A stretch of 64,000 nt of DNA from Phycicoccus endophyticus (GTDB lineage: Bacteria; Actinomycetota; Actinomycetes; Actinomycetales; Dermatophilaceae): assembly GCF_011326735.1 (NCBI RefSeq), contig NZ_JAANCN010000017.1, positions 1 to 64,000 of the forward strand, written 5' to 3'. Position 1 is the stretch's first letter, and each line of letters opens with the position of its first letter. This document shows, piece after piece, positions 42,673 to 51,924 of this stretch. The translations under genes and the position numbers were made by a program. The notes beneath the pieces are model-generated. The model was not told where the DNA came from. It ran no database searches and saw only the letters and a program-made list of their open reading frames with translations.

Positions 42673-43014
42673 ATGACAAAGAAGTCTGCCCTCGCGCGGC
42701 TGTTGGCCGTGTCTGCCGTCGCCGCGACCTCCGTGGTAGGGGTCTCGACGAGCGCACAGGCGATCGACTGCACGCAGTACGGGCCCAACGTCGACCCCGG
42801 CTATCTCTACACCAGCGGTCCCTACCACCGCGGACCGGCCGGCGAGTGCGCCACCCTGCCTGGCCACAGCGGCAAGGCCTACATCCAGTGCTCGAAGTTC
42901 AACAAGTACGGCAACCTCTGGTACTTCGTGCGCGACGCCTCGGACAACACCGTCGGCTGGGTGTGGTCCGGCAACGTCAGCCGCGTGGTGAACTCCAACC
43001 ACAAGAAGTGCTGA
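42673..43014 (+). CDS. Small secreted SH3-like protein
   Basis: A 113-aa exported protein. A signal peptide of about 30 residues (MTKKSALARLLAVSAVAATS, ending SAQA) precedes a mature domain of 80 residues with four cysteines and a GNLWYFVRDASDNTVGWVWS stretch. The pattern WYxVRD...GWV is that of bacterial SH3-like domains, which bind peptidoglycan or other ligands. GGGGAAGG lies before ATG 42673. A strong terminator follows at 43030. It is a lone gene. Confidence 0.8.
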   Translation: MTKKSALARLLAVSAVAATSVVGVSTSAQAIDCTQYGPNVDPGYLYTSGPYHRGPAGECATLPGHSGKAYIQCSKFNKYGNLWYFVRDASDNTVGWVWSGNVSRVVNSNHKKC

Positions 43015-43029
43015 CGCAAGACCGCGACG

Positions 43030-43067
43030 AGGCTGGGGCCACGGGGTACGCCCCGCGTCCCCAGCCT
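43030..43067 (+). terminator. Terminator of the secreted-protein gene
   Basis: AGGCTGGGG (43030-43038) pairs with CCCCAGCCT (43059-43067). Inside, CGGGG-TACG-CCCCG forms a further 5-bp stem. It starts 16 bases after the stop codon. Confidence 0.7.
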
Positions 43068-43268
43068 TGCCAACCGCCACCGGCGAATGTCCTCGTGTGG
43101 CCAGCCTGGGCAACCCGGGCACGCCCGCTTGGCACCGCAGTGAGCTGAGTGGCTGCGGACGAGACGCCGGCCGGGCCCTGGCAGGTACGGTGCGGTGGGC
43201 AAGGGAGCAGCCCGAAGCACCCTGGGCAGACGGCTGGCGGTCTGCGGCTCGGGACTGCCTGCGAAAAG

Positions 43269-43442
43269 CTAGCGCGTCCTTCCGTGCTTCCAGCCAAGGC
43301 CCGCTAGCCCGGCGAGCACGAGCGATGTCCCGACCGTCGGTCCTTGCCCGCTCTCCTCGTCGACGAGCATGACGGTGAGTCCAGCGGCGACAACGAGCAA
43401 CCATTCACGCGTCGTGCTCTCGTTGCGGGGACCGTAGGGCAT
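43269..43442 (-). CDS. Possible small membrane protein, 57 aa
   Basis: The frame from 43442 reads MPYGPRNESTTREWLLVVAA, then GLTVMLVDEESGQGPTVGTS and LVLAGLAGLGWKHGRTR. It has two hydrophobic segments with a short acidic link. No clear ribosome binding site or family was found, so it is a weak call. A longer frame starts at 43508. Confidence 0.35.
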   Translation of the reverse strand: MPYGPRNESTTREWLLVVAAGLTVMLVDEESGQGPTVGTSLVLAGLAGLGWKHGRTR

Positions 43443-43629
43443 TGCCCTACTGTGCCGTAGATGCGCGTTGTGGGTCCGGCGAACGGAAGACGTCGCTACA
43501 TCGGCCACGAGGTCCTCACTCGCTCACGCGTCACCATCGTCCCAACACCGATCCCGAGGGCAGAACGTCGCCCTCGGGGGGGTGATCTTGAGCCGAGGCC
43601 GCAGCCTCGGCGCCGACGCTGCGGCAGGG

Positions 43630-45987
43630 TCAGGTCGACCGGGAGCGCCGGCTGGGCAGCCACCGGCGACTCCGCGCCAGGCGGGTATGGGTGACCCGGC
43701 GCCGCCGGTCGCCCCTGCCGCGCAGGTCCCTGCCCAGCCGCCGGTCACCGTGGTAGAGGATGGCCTGCCAGTCCACCGGTCGTGGGCCGGTGTCCGCGGT
43801 CGGTGTGAGCGCGGGGGCGGCCCGTGGCACGAACAGCCAGTTGACCACGCCCATGGTCATGTCGACGACGGAGTTGCGGATGCCGATGTAGGCCTGGATC
43901 GCCATCGCCGCGAGCACGGCGTTGAACAGCGCGAAGGCCAGGTTGCCCCAGTTGCCGTGCAGGGAGCTGCGCCATGCGGTGACCAGCGAGTAGACGACGA
44001 TGAGGTATGGGACCAGCACGTGCAGGCCCGGGGCGGCCGTACGGTTGCGGACCTTCGGGGTCCGGGCGAAGGGGATCTTCTGTCCCGTGAAGGCCTGCTG
44101 GATCGACTTCAGCACGCCGGCGAGGTTGACCGGCAGCAGGACCAGGTTGAACCCGTAGATCCGGAAGACGTCCATCCGCCGGTGGCCACACAGCTTCAGG
44201 TCGCTGGCCATGCAGATGAAGTACGGCAGGGCGGCCCCGACGACCAGGGGGGAGAGCAGGCGCCCGTCGTAGGGGTAGAACAGCAGGAGAAGGAGGGCGA
44301 AGGAGGCCCAGGCGATCGAGGCCATGTAGTTGACGCGCAGCCAGAACTGGCTACGGCGCCCCTGTCGGTGCTCGGTGGACCGCCGGCGCCGTTGACGCCA
44401 GTACTTGGGCAGGATCAGGAGTCCACCGTTGGCCCAGCGGCGCCGCTGCACGACGAGGGAGCCGAAGTCCGGTGGTGTGGCGCTGTAGCTCAGCCGCTCC
44501 GGGTAGTTCACCAGGCGCCACCCGGCAGCGGCGATGTCGATGCTCGACTCGGTGTCCTCGATCACCGTGCGGTCCTGGATGTAGGTCCGGATCTCGAAGC
44601 CACCGACCGTCTCCACCTCGACGATGTCCTCCAGCGCGCGCCGTCGGATCACCGCGTTGGCGCCGACCCAGAAGGTCGCGCCGTGGTAGGACATCCCCTG
44701 GTGCAGGATGTGCTGGATGTCGGTCGTGGCGCCGGCGATCCGCTCGACTCGGGTCGGCGCGCCCCGGTAGGAGGAGTAGGGCGTCTGGGTGATGGCGACG
44801 TCGGCGTTCTCCGGCTGCTCGAGGAAGTAGACCAGGCGCAGGCAGTAGTCCCGCAGCAGCTGGGAGTCGGCGTCCAGGGTGAGCACGTACTCGCTGGCCG
44901 GCACGTCGAGGTCACCCTCCTCGGCGGCCTGGCCCGCGGGCACCCGCCGCAGGACGGTGCCCTCGGCGGACGGGGTGGGTCGCCAGGTGGCGCCCATCAG
45001 CCCCAGGTAGGCGTTGATGTTCATCGCCTTGTTGGCCTCCTGGGAGAGCGACGCGAACCGCTTGCGCTCGAAGCTGCCCAGTCGGGCGCTGAAGATGCGC
45101 ACGAGCCGGTGGTGCAGCTGGCAGAGCCGCTCCGAGGGCATCTGTCCCCGCTGGTCGACGGCTGCCTCGATCGCGAGGAGGGACAGCCGCAGCTCGCTGG
45201 CCAGGCCCATGAGCACCTGGTCGACGAAGAACTCGGCGACGTGGTCCGCGACGACCTCCCGTTCGGCCATGTCCTCGATCCACTCGGCCGCTGCGCGGTA
45301 CTCCGCGGCGAGCGACACCAACGCGTCCGGCGACGCGACGGGCGTCGTGGTCGCGTCGGCTCGGGCGCGCCGGTAGGCCGCCTCGGCGCGGGCGCGCGGC
45401 GCGGCGAGGGCCTCTTCGATCTGCCCGGTCACGGCGCGGGTGGCCTCCAGGCGCGCTCGGGTCACCCGGTCGGTGGGGGTCGGCGGGTCGTCCAGCAGCA
45501 GGACCACCCGCAGGTCCGGGTACTCCTGCAGCGCCGCGCTCCACAGCGTGAGCCGGACGATGTCGGGCTCTTCCGCGTACGAGGGCACCAACACCGTGAG
45601 CGGCGCTCCCGTTCCGGTGAAGTGCTGGTCGAGCAGCTCGCGGGGGACCCGTTGGTGCGTCCGGAACCGCGTCAACGCCCCCTGCCGGGCAACGAGGTAC
45701 ATCAGGGCCGAGAACGAGAGCAGGGTGACCACGGTCAGGTAGGAGAGCGCCTCCATCGTGAACCGGAAGCCGCCGGCGTCGTTGAGGAAGTGGCGGATGA
45801 CGGACGAGACGAGGTAGGCGAGCCAGAACAGCACCGTGGTCGTGATCGCGATCCGCCCCCACGTCAGCTTCGCGACGCTGGGCACGGCGTGGACGATCGG
45901 CATCGGTTCCGACCGGCGTTCGGCGCCCCACTGCCGGCGACGCACCGAAGAGTCCGGGCTCGCATGGGCGGCGGCTGCAGGCGGCAC
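43630..45987 (-). CDS. Cellulose-synthase-like GT2 glycosyltransferase
   Basis: A 785-aa processive membrane glycosyltransferase. Two transmembrane helices lie in the first 100 residues. The catalytic GT2 domain follows, with LTLDADSQLL near residue 368 and TVIEDTESS as the later acidic motif. QRRRWANGG near residue 516 is the QxxRW motif of cellulose, chitin and hyaluronan synthases. Several further transmembrane helices form the export channel. AAGGAG precedes the GTG at 45985-45987. It diverges from a GH18 gene at 46093, so the polymer is probably a beta-linked GlcNAc or glucose polysaccharide, trimmed by the partner. No PilZ domain is seen. Confidence 0.88.
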   Translation of the reverse strand: MPPAAAAHASPDSSVRRRQWGAERRSEPMPIVHAVPSVAKLTWGRIAITTTVLFWLAYLVSSVIRHFLNDAGGFRFTMEALSYLTVVTLLSFSALMYLVARQGALTRFRTHQRVPRELLDQHFTGTGAPLTVLVPSYAEEPDIVRLTLWSAALQEYPDLRVVLLLDDPPTPTDRVTRARLEATRAVTGQIEEALAAPRARAEAAYRRARADATTTPVASPDALVSLAAEYRAAAEWIEDMAEREVVADHVAEFFVDQVLMGLASELRLSLLAIEAAVDQRGQMPSERLCQLHHRLVRIFSARLGSFERKRFASLSQEANKAMNINAYLGLMGATWRPTPSAEGTVLRRVPAGQAAEEGDLDVPASEYVLTLDADSQLLRDYCLRLVYFLEQPENADVAITQTPYSSYRGAPTRVERIAGATTDIQHILHQGMSYHGATFWVGANAVIRRRALEDIVEVETVGGFEIRTYIQDRTVIEDTESSIDIAAAGWRLVNYPERLSYSATPPDFGSLVVQRRRWANGGLLILPKYWRQRRRRSTEHRQGRRSQFWLRVNYMASIAWASFALLLLLFYPYDGRLLSPLVVGAALPYFICMASDLKLCGHRRMDVFRIYGFNLVLLPVNLAGVLKSIQQAFTGQKIPFARTPKVRNRTAAPGLHVLVPYLIVVYSLVTAWRSSLHGNWGNLAFALFNAVLAAMAIQAYIGIRNSVVDMTMGVVNWLFVPRAAPALTPTADTGPRPVDWQAILYHGDRRLGRDLRGRGDRRRRVTHTRLARSRRWLPSRRSRST

Positions 45988-46092
45988 CGTTCTCTCCTTC
46001 CTATGCGCGCGAGAGGTGCGCGCCGAGAGGGGGATGTCGCACTATAGTCACGCCCTCGACCCCTCGTGGGTGTCGACGGGATGGAGGGTCCG

Positions 46093-47643
46093 ATGGAGCT
46101 GGTGCAGGGACGACGGCTGTCCTGGCCGCGCCTGGTCCTCGTGCTGGTCCTCGCTGCTGCCCTGGTCTTCGCTGCGCTCCGCGGGTGGCGATGGTTCGAG
46201 GACGTGCGCGTGGACGTTCCGGACAGCCGATGGTTCGCCGGGTACGTCGACGTCACCGCCGTGCCCTCCTACACCTTCGAGGACCCCGCCGACGCCTCGG
46301 GTGAGAACGCGGTGCTCTCCTTCGTGGTCGCCTCCGGTGCGAGCGACTGCACACCGTCCTGGGGCGGGTACCACACCCTCGACGGTGCCGAGGACGAGCT
46401 CGACCTGGACCGGCGGATCGCCCGCCTCCAGCAGCTGGGCGGGACCACCGTCGTCTCCTTCGGGGGCCAGGCGGGGACCGAGCTCGCGCTCGCCTGCACC
46501 GACGTCGAGGAGCTGGTCGACGCCTACCGCACGGTGGTCGAGCGCTACCACCTGCGGGTGGTCGACCTCGACGTCGAGGGAGCGGCGCTGTCCGACCCGG
46601 CGAGCGTCGCCCGACGTGCCGAGGCCCTGGCGCGCCTGCAGGACGCGACGGACGTCGACGTCTGGCTGACGCTGCCGGTCTCCCCGGACGGGCTGGGGAC
46701 GGGCGGGCTGGACCTCGTGCGGACCACGCTGAGCGCCGGGGTGCGCCTCTCCGGGGTCAACGCGATGACCATGGACTACGGCGACAGCCGCCCTGAGGGC
46801 CAGTCCATGGGGGAGGCCGCGGTCGCCGCGCTGAACAGCACGCACGCCCAGCTGGCGACCCTCTACGACACGATGGGCCGGCACCGTACCGCCGCACAGC
46901 TGTGGCACGGGATGGGTGCGACGCCGATGGTCGGGCAGAACGACCTCGCCGGTGAGGTCTTCACCCTCGCCGATGCCGAGCGGCTGACGTCCTTCGCCAC
47001 GCGCCGAGGAGTGGGCCGGCTGTCCATGTGGTCCCTCAACCGGGACCGGCAGTGCAGCGCCAACTGGCCGGATGTGACCAAGGTGTCGGACTCGTGCAGC
47101 GGGGTCGAGCAGGAGGAGGGCGAGTTCTCCGCCGTTCTCGGCAAGCGGGCCTCCGCTGCCCGGGACTCCGCGACCCGGGCAGCCACCCCCACCGCCGACC
47201 CGACCGCCTCCGTCGTCGACGACCCGCAGACCAGCCCCTACCCGGTCTGGGACACCGACCTGGTCTACCTCAAGGGCCAGCGGGTCGTCTGGCGCCAGAA
47301 CGTCTACGTCGCCAAGTGGTGGAGCAGCGGTGACGAGCCGGACGACCCGACAGTGGAGGCGGCAGCCTCCCCGTGGCGGCTGGTCGGGCCGGTGCTGCCG
47401 GGCGAGACCCCCCGCCCGAGCCCGACCGTCCCCGAGGGCACCTACCCGACCTGGGGCCCGACGCAGGTGTACACGGCAGGGGACCGGGTGCAGATGGGCA
47501 ACACCGCGTACGTCGCTCTCTGGTGGAACCAGGGCGTCAGCCCGGACGCGCCGAGCACCGAGAGCCAACCGACCCCGTGGCGGCAGCTGACCGCCGCCGA
47601 GATCCGGCGCACGGACCATGCGACACCAGCCCACCCGGACTGA
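46093..47643 (+). CDS. GH18 chitinase-like protein with two CBM5/12-type modules
   Basis: A 516-aa membrane-anchored glycoside hydrolase. An uncleaved N-terminal helix (about residues 13-30) is followed by a GH18 TIM barrel. The catalytic motif reads VVDLDVEGAA with Glu162, close to DxxDxDxE of chitinases and endo-beta-GlcNAcases. After a Thr/Pro linker, two modules of about 45 residues (YPVWDTDLVYLKGQRVVW and YPTWGPTQVYTAGDRVQM) match chitin-binding CBM5/12. ATG 46093 is chosen because GGAGGG precedes it. The divergent GT2 at 45987 makes a polysaccharide that this enzyme may cut or bind outside the cell. Confidence 0.87.
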   Translation: MELVQGRRLSWPRLVLVLVLAAALVFAALRGWRWFEDVRVDVPDSRWFAGYVDVTAVPSYTFEDPADASGENAVLSFVVASGASDCTPSWGGYHTLDGAEDELDLDRRIARLQQLGGTTVVSFGGQAGTELALACTDVEELVDAYRTVVERYHLRVVDLDVEGAALSDPASVARRAEALARLQDATDVDVWLTLPVSPDGLGTGGLDLVRTTLSAGVRLSGVNAMTMDYGDSRPEGQSMGEAAVAALNSTHAQLATLYDTMGRHRTAAQLWHGMGATPMVGQNDLAGEVFTLADAERLTSFATRRGVGRLSMWSLNRDRQCSANWPDVTKVSDSCSGVEQEEGEFSAVLGKRASAARDSATRAATPTADPTASVVDDPQTSPYPVWDTDLVYLKGQRVVWRQNVYVAKWWSSGDEPDDPTVEAAASPWRLVGPVLPGETPRPSPTVPEGTYPTWGPTQVYTAGDRVQMGNTAYVALWWNQGVSPDAPSTESQPTPWRQLTAAEIRRTDHATPAHPD

Positions 47644-47754
47644 CCGAGACCCCGCGCACCTGACCGAGTGGTGTCGTGCGGGCCCGCGAGGGCCAACGAC
47701 CTGGACATGCCGGCCATGACGTCCTGGGCTCGTGGTCCCGGGTCGGCGAGGCGC

Positions 47755-48168
47755 CTAGCCCCAGATGCGGCGCAGCACACCGTACGCGCCGGGCAGCCCG
47801 GGGACCACGGACGTGACGACGCCGGGCATCACCGTACGAGTCCTGAGCGAGACCGCCAGGTGCATCGCGAACGCCCCCGACCACCCCAGGCACAGCGCCG
47901 TGGTCGTCAGGCGGGTGGCCAGCACCGAGTTCTTGGTGGCCCGGTAGGCGCACACGGCGGCCACCGCCTGGGCACTGACGGCCGCGGCGCGTCGGCGGGG
48001 GGAACGAGAGGCAAGAGCACTGCGGGCCAGCGCGGAGTCGAGCGCGGGCCACCCACTTCCGCCGACACGCTCGCTCCAGCGATCGATGGGCCAGAGCAGC
48101 TCTTCCGCCTGGTGGAGCCCGATCAACGCGAGAGTCAGCCCCCATGCCTCACCCGTCGTGCCAGCCAT
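47755..48168 (-). CDS. HXXEE-domain membrane protein
   Basis: A 137-aa protein whose opening helix carries LIGLHQAEELLWP, the HxxEE motif that names the family. Three more hydrophobic segments follow (about residues 63-78, 85-107 and 112-130). HXXEE proteins are small membrane proteins with a possible metal site and no established function. It precedes the ABC-2 permease gene's stop side by 84 bases and may be co-transcribed with that exporter. Confidence 0.72.
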   Translation of the reverse strand: MAGTTGEAWGLTLALIGLHQAEELLWPIDRWSERVGGSGWPALDSALARSALASRSPRRRAAAVSAQAVAAVCAYRATKNSVLATRLTTTALCLGWSGAFAMHLAVSLRTRTVMPGVVTSVVPGLPGAYGVLRRIWG

Positions 48169-48252
48169 GCGTCGATGATGACACCGATGACCCGCGCCCG
48201 GAGTGTGTGCACGATGGCTGCGACGATGCTCGCGGCGTGCGCCGGGTCGGTG

Positions 48253-49836
48253 CTAGCCAGTCGAGGCGTCCCTCCGGCTGACGGCCGCCAGGCCCAGGGT
48301 GCCCAGCCCGAGGCCGACAGCCAGGAGCACGGCGGATGGCGCCAGCTCGCTCAGCTGCCAGCCGTCCGGGGCGTGCCCGAACACGCTGAGTCGCGCGACG
48401 GGCTCGGGGATGCGCAGCAGGCCACCCAGCATGGTCGCCAACGCGCTGAGGCCGAGGGGTAGCCACGCGAGAGGTGCGCATCGCACCGAGCAACCGACGA
48501 GGAGCATAGCGGCGCCACCCAGCGCCACCGATGCGGGCCACTGGCAGACGACGGTGCGCATCGCGATCGACACCGCTCCGTTGACCTCCAGACCGACGCG
48601 AGCCACCACTGCGGCTGCACACCCACTTACAGCGAGCACGACAAGAGCACCGCCAGCGGCGACCACGCCCCTACCGCGCAGCGGCGCCGAGGGGGAGCAT
48701 CCGGTGGCCCGCACGTGCTCGACGGTCCCAGCACGCTCGTCCGCGGCGGCGGCCTGCACACCGAGCACCACGAAGACCGCGACCACGACGCCGACCACTC
48801 GGGCGACGTAGCCGAGATACGCCGCTGCCGGGTCCACCGATCGGAGCTGGTCCGCTAGGAAGCCTTCCTCGAGGTCGCCGCGTTGCGCAGCGGCGATCAC
48901 ACCTGAGCCCATCGCCGTGAACAGACCGGCCCCGAGGGCCACCGCCCCGGCCCAGGTCGCGGTGGTCGTGAGCGCGAGCCGCGTCGAGAACGCGGTGAGA
49001 GTGGTGACCCTGAGTCGCCGCGTGAGGCTCTCGCGGGCGCGGATCAGGCCACGCCCCGGATCGCGACGTGCCCCGAGCAGGAGTGCGAGACCGACGAGCG
49101 CGCCCAGCGCGACCAGCCACGCGGCCACCGGGGCGAGCCGGTCGTCGGTGAACGGACGCACCAGGCCACGTAGCCCCAGCGGGCTGAGCCACGTGGCCGC
49201 GGGGTGGTCCTCGAGGTCGCCCCAGGCACGCAGGGCCAACCAGACCGCCAATGCCAGCGTGCCGGCCCGGCGCGCGCCCGTGGCAGTGGGCGCCACCTGG
49301 GCCAAGACGACAGAGGCGACCCCGACGAGGGCGTAGGTCAGGGCGACGGTGGCGCCGTAGGCCATCGCACCGGCCGTGTCGAAGCCCGCGAGAGACGCCC
49401 GCCGTGCCCACAGCGCACCGGCGGTGGTCAGCCCGAGAGCACTGCCGACGACGAACAGCCAGGCCACGACGGCGCACAGCTGCGTACCGGCGGAGGCACC
49501 GGTGGCCCTCACCAGCTCCACGGCCCCGCTGTCCTCGGCTCCGCGGGTCAGGCGCACCGCCGCGAGGAGAGCCGCCACGCCGGCGAGAAACACCATGTAC
49601 GCGCCGATCTCCCACACGAACATCTGCGCTGGTGTGCCCGGCATGGGCAGGACACCGTAGAGCAGGAGGGTGGAGGCGTCGTGTCCCGCGTGCTGCACAG
49701 CGGCGGCACGGGCGGAAGCGCTGGCATAAGTACTCGCATATGCCGGAGCGGTGAACAGGGTCAACGCTCCCAAGAGCATCGGCCAGACCAGCGCGGAGCG
49801 CGCCTCTGTGCGCGCGAGCAGGATGAACACCCTCAT
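48253..49836 (-). CDS. ABC-2 type exporter permease
   Basis: A 527-aa membrane protein with about twelve transmembrane helices arranged in two similar halves, each with the run EDSGAVELVRATGAS or DERAGTVEHVRATGCS. These repeats are typical of fused ABC-2 permeases used for drug or polyketide export. The ATG at 49834-49836 overlaps the ATPase stop, so the two are coupled. The MerR regulator upstream suggests induction by the exported compound. The substrate is unknown. Confidence 0.85.
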   Translation of the reverse strand: MRVFILLARTEARSALVWPMLLGALTLFTAPAYASTYASASARAAAVQHAGHDASTLLLYGVLPMPGTPAQMFVWEIGAYMVFLAGVAALLAAVRLTRGAEDSGAVELVRATGASAGTQLCAVVAWLFVVGSALGLTTAGALWARRASLAGFDTAGAMAYGATVALTYALVGVASVVLAQVAPTATGARRAGTLALAVWLALRAWGDLEDHPAATWLSPLGLRGLVRPFTDDRLAPVAAWLVALGALVGLALLLGARRDPGRGLIRARESLTRRLRVTTLTAFSTRLALTTTATWAGAVALGAGLFTAMGSGVIAAAQRGDLEEGFLADQLRSVDPAAAYLGYVARVVGVVVAVFVVLGVQAAAADERAGTVEHVRATGCSPSAPLRGRGVVAAGGALVVLAVSGCAAAVVARVGLEVNGAVSIAMRTVVCQWPASVALGGAAMLLVGCSVRCAPLAWLPLGLSALATMLGGLLRIPEPVARLSVFGHAPDGWQLSELAPSAVLLAVGLGLGTLGLAAVSRRDASTG

Positions 49837-50756
49837 CGCGGGTCCTTCGTGTAGTGGCGTAGGAAGAGGTCACCGAGGGTGACGGCGGAACAGGTGATGT
49901 CCCACGCATCGACGTCGAGCAGGCAACGGAGTACCGGAGCCACGGCGGCCGACCCGACGTGGACATCCAGCGTGCCGTCCACCTCCACGCGCATGTCGTG
50001 AGGGCCGATCGCATGCGACACGCTGCGGGCGACGTCGGTGACCGCGGCCGGGTGAAGGCGCGCTCGAATGTGGGCACCGGCCAGATGGCGCAGATCGCGC
50101 AAGGCTCCGGTCTCGACGAGGCGGCCGGACCTGATGATGGTCACCTCGCTGCACAGGTTCTCGACCTCGGCCAGAACGTGGCTGGACAGCAGGACAGTGC
50201 GCCCCTGCTCGGCGGCCTCGCGCACGCAGTGCTGGAAGACCTCCTCCATCAGTGGGTCCAGCCCTGAGGTCGGCTCGTCGAGGACGAGCAGGTCGGTGCG
50301 GGCGGCGAACGCCGCGATGAGCAGCACCTTCTGCCGGTTGCCCGTGGAGTAGGTGCGCACGCGCCGGTGCGGGTCCAAGGCGAAGGCCTCGACGAGGCGG
50401 CGCTCGCGTGCGGCGTCGTAGTGACCCCGCAGGCCGGCCAGCGCGTCGAGTACCTGCTGACCCGTCAACGTCGGCCACAGCGCACACTCCGCAGGAACGT
50501 AGGACACGTCGACGGTCACGTCCGAACCGTGTGTGACCGGGTCGCGACCGAGGACCCGCACAGTTCCCGCATCGGCTCGGTACAGCCCGAGGAGCACCCT
50601 GAGCGTCGTCGACTTCCCGGCGCCGTTGGGTCCGAGGAACCCGTGGACCGACCCCCGGCTCACCCGCAGGTCCAAGCCGTCGACCGCGGCGAAGCGACCG
50701 AACCGCTTCACCAAGCCGGAGACGGCGACAGCCAGCCCCCCGGGGTGGTTGCTCAC
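49833..50756 (-). CDS. ABC transporter ATP-binding protein (drug-export type)
   Basis: A 307-aa ATPase. Walker A reads GPNGAGKSTTLR and a Walker B runs DLLVLDEPTSGLDPL. The signature is RTYSTGNRQKVLLI, slightly degenerate (YSTGN in place of LSGGQ). The last 90 residues form the C-terminal domain of drug-resistance ATPases (DrrA-like). The GTG overlaps the MerR stop and the next permease follows by a 4-base overlap. It powers the 12-helix permease at 48253. Confidence 0.9.
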   Translation of the reverse strand: MSNHPGGLAVAVSGLVKRFGRFAAVDGLDLRVSRGSVHGFLGPNGAGKSTTLRVLLGLYRADAGTVRVLGRDPVTHGSDVTVDVSYVPAECALWPTLTGQQVLDALAGLRGHYDAARERRLVEAFALDPHRRVRTYSTGNRQKVLLIAAFAARTDLLVLDEPTSGLDPLMEEVFQHCVREAAEQGRTVLLSSHVLAEVENLCSEVTIIRSGRLVETGALRDLRHLAGAHIRARLHPAAVTDVARSVSHAIGPHDMRVEVDGTLDVHVGSAAVAPVLRCLLDVDAWDITCSAVTLGDLFLRHYTKDPR

Positions 50757-51553
50757 AAGCCACGCTCCACAATCACAGCTTCCTCCAGGCGGCGGTACAC
50801 CGCAGCGGCGACCGCCCGATCGCCGGCGTCGACCGTGCGCGCGAACAGTTCGTAGGTGCGTCGCACGCGATCGAGCTCGAGGGTGCCGGCGGCTCCAGCG
50901 ACGGCCTCCCCCAGCCGCTTCATCATCCGTGCGACGATGTCGGCCGCCAGCTGCTCCACCTCGTCGGAGGACAACGGACGGTCGCGATCCCGGCCGAAGG
51001 CGGCCACGGACTCCGCGAGGGCGGCGTCGTCGAGAGCGGAGAAGAGCAGCTCGGCCTCGGGTGGGATCTCCTCCCGGTAGTACGCGAGCTCGACGAAGTC
51101 GCGTTCGTGGCGGATCGCCCGGCGAGTACGGCTGTCCGGCGCGGCCGCCTCGAGCCTGTCGTAGAACGTGGTGGCGACCACGGGCATCGGTGTCAGCGAA
51201 CGGCCCGACTCGGCGATCTCGGCGAGCCGGGCCAGCCGCACGCGTTGGTGCCGAAGGCGAGTCAGCTGGTCCTCGAGCGCCGCCAGCGCTGCACGCAGAT
51301 CCGAGATGGCACCGTCATGAGGGTCTGCTGCGGCGCCCCCCGGCTCCGGATCGGCCAGCAGCTCGCGAATCGTCGCTAGCGACAGCCCCGCCTCGGACAG
51401 CCACCGGATGCGGCTGACCCGCGCCACGTGATGCAACCCGTAGTCGCGCCAACCCTCTCGCACCTCGGGGACCGGCAGCAGACCGACGGCGTGGTAGTGC
51501 CGGACCGCTCTGACGGTCGTGCCTGTCAGGTCAGCGAGCTCGGCGATACGCAT
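50753..51553 (-). CDS. MerR-family transcriptional regulator
   Basis: A 266-aa regulator with the MerR winged helix MRIAELADLTGTTVRAVRHY and the wing HAVGLLPVPEVREGWRDYG at the N-terminus. A coiled-coil follows (LRAALAALEDQLTRLRHQRV). The C-terminal 120 residues are a helical effector domain of the TipAS-like kind. It is first in a three-gene operon with the ABC exporter, so it likely senses the substrate of that exporter and activates its own operon. No operator was placed with confidence. Confidence 0.86.
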   Translation of the reverse strand: MRIAELADLTGTTVRAVRHYHAVGLLPVPEVREGWRDYGLHHVARVSRIRWLSEAGLSLATIRELLADPEPGGAAADPHDGAISDLRAALAALEDQLTRLRHQRVRLARLAEIAESGRSLTPMPVVATTFYDRLEAAAPDSRTRRAIRHERDFVELAYYREEIPPEAELLFSALDDAALAESVAAFGRDRDRPLSSDEVEQLAADIVARMMKRLGEAVAGAAGTLELDRVRRTYELFARTVDAGDRAVAAAVYRRLEEAVIVERGL

Positions 51554-51924
51554 GCGGTCAGCATCGACTACGACGCCGCGTCACACGCAACTCCGTGCAC
51601 TTGCGACCGCGGGAGGGCGGCCGGCAGGGGCGGAGCGGAGGGTTGTCGGCCGGACGGGTGATACATCCGTCGTCCACTCGGCTCGTCCAGACCCGCGCCG
51701 CACCTAGAACCGTAAAGTAGTAGTAAAGTTCTCGTATAGCAGTGGTCAAGGCAGCAGGGGTCGGGGCCACCGCGGCAGCTGGGCCCGTCGCCCCGGGGCC
51801 TGGCTGCGCACGGCCTCACGGCGCCCCTCTCCCGGACGAGAGGGGCGCCGTGACGCCGTGCGGGACACAGCTCACGTCACGCACGTCTCGCGTGCGCCCG
51901 GGGGCGAGGAGCCGCGGTAGGTAC
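51554..51924. other. Intergenic region with hairpin and promoter-like AT patch
   Basis: No gene is seen. An AT-rich patch near 51710-51740 (AACCGTAAAGTAGTAGTAAA) is the likely promoter region for the MerR operon. A strong hairpin lies at 51817-51852. The remainder shows nothing recognisable. Confidence 0.5.
51817..51852. terminator. Hairpin 3' of the GNAT gene (twin copy 1)
   Basis: CACGGCGCCCCTCT (51817-51830) pairs perfectly with AGAGGGGCGCCGTG (51839-51852) across an 8-base loop CCCGGACG. It lies 73 bases past the GNAT stop. A nearly identical hairpin lies at 52550-52586 on the other side of the GNAT gene. Confidence 0.7.

Noticed and set aside
43468-46047. 859-residue open frame on the plus strand
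   Set aside because: It is the shadow of the cellulose-synthase-like gene on the other strand, which has all catalytic motifs.
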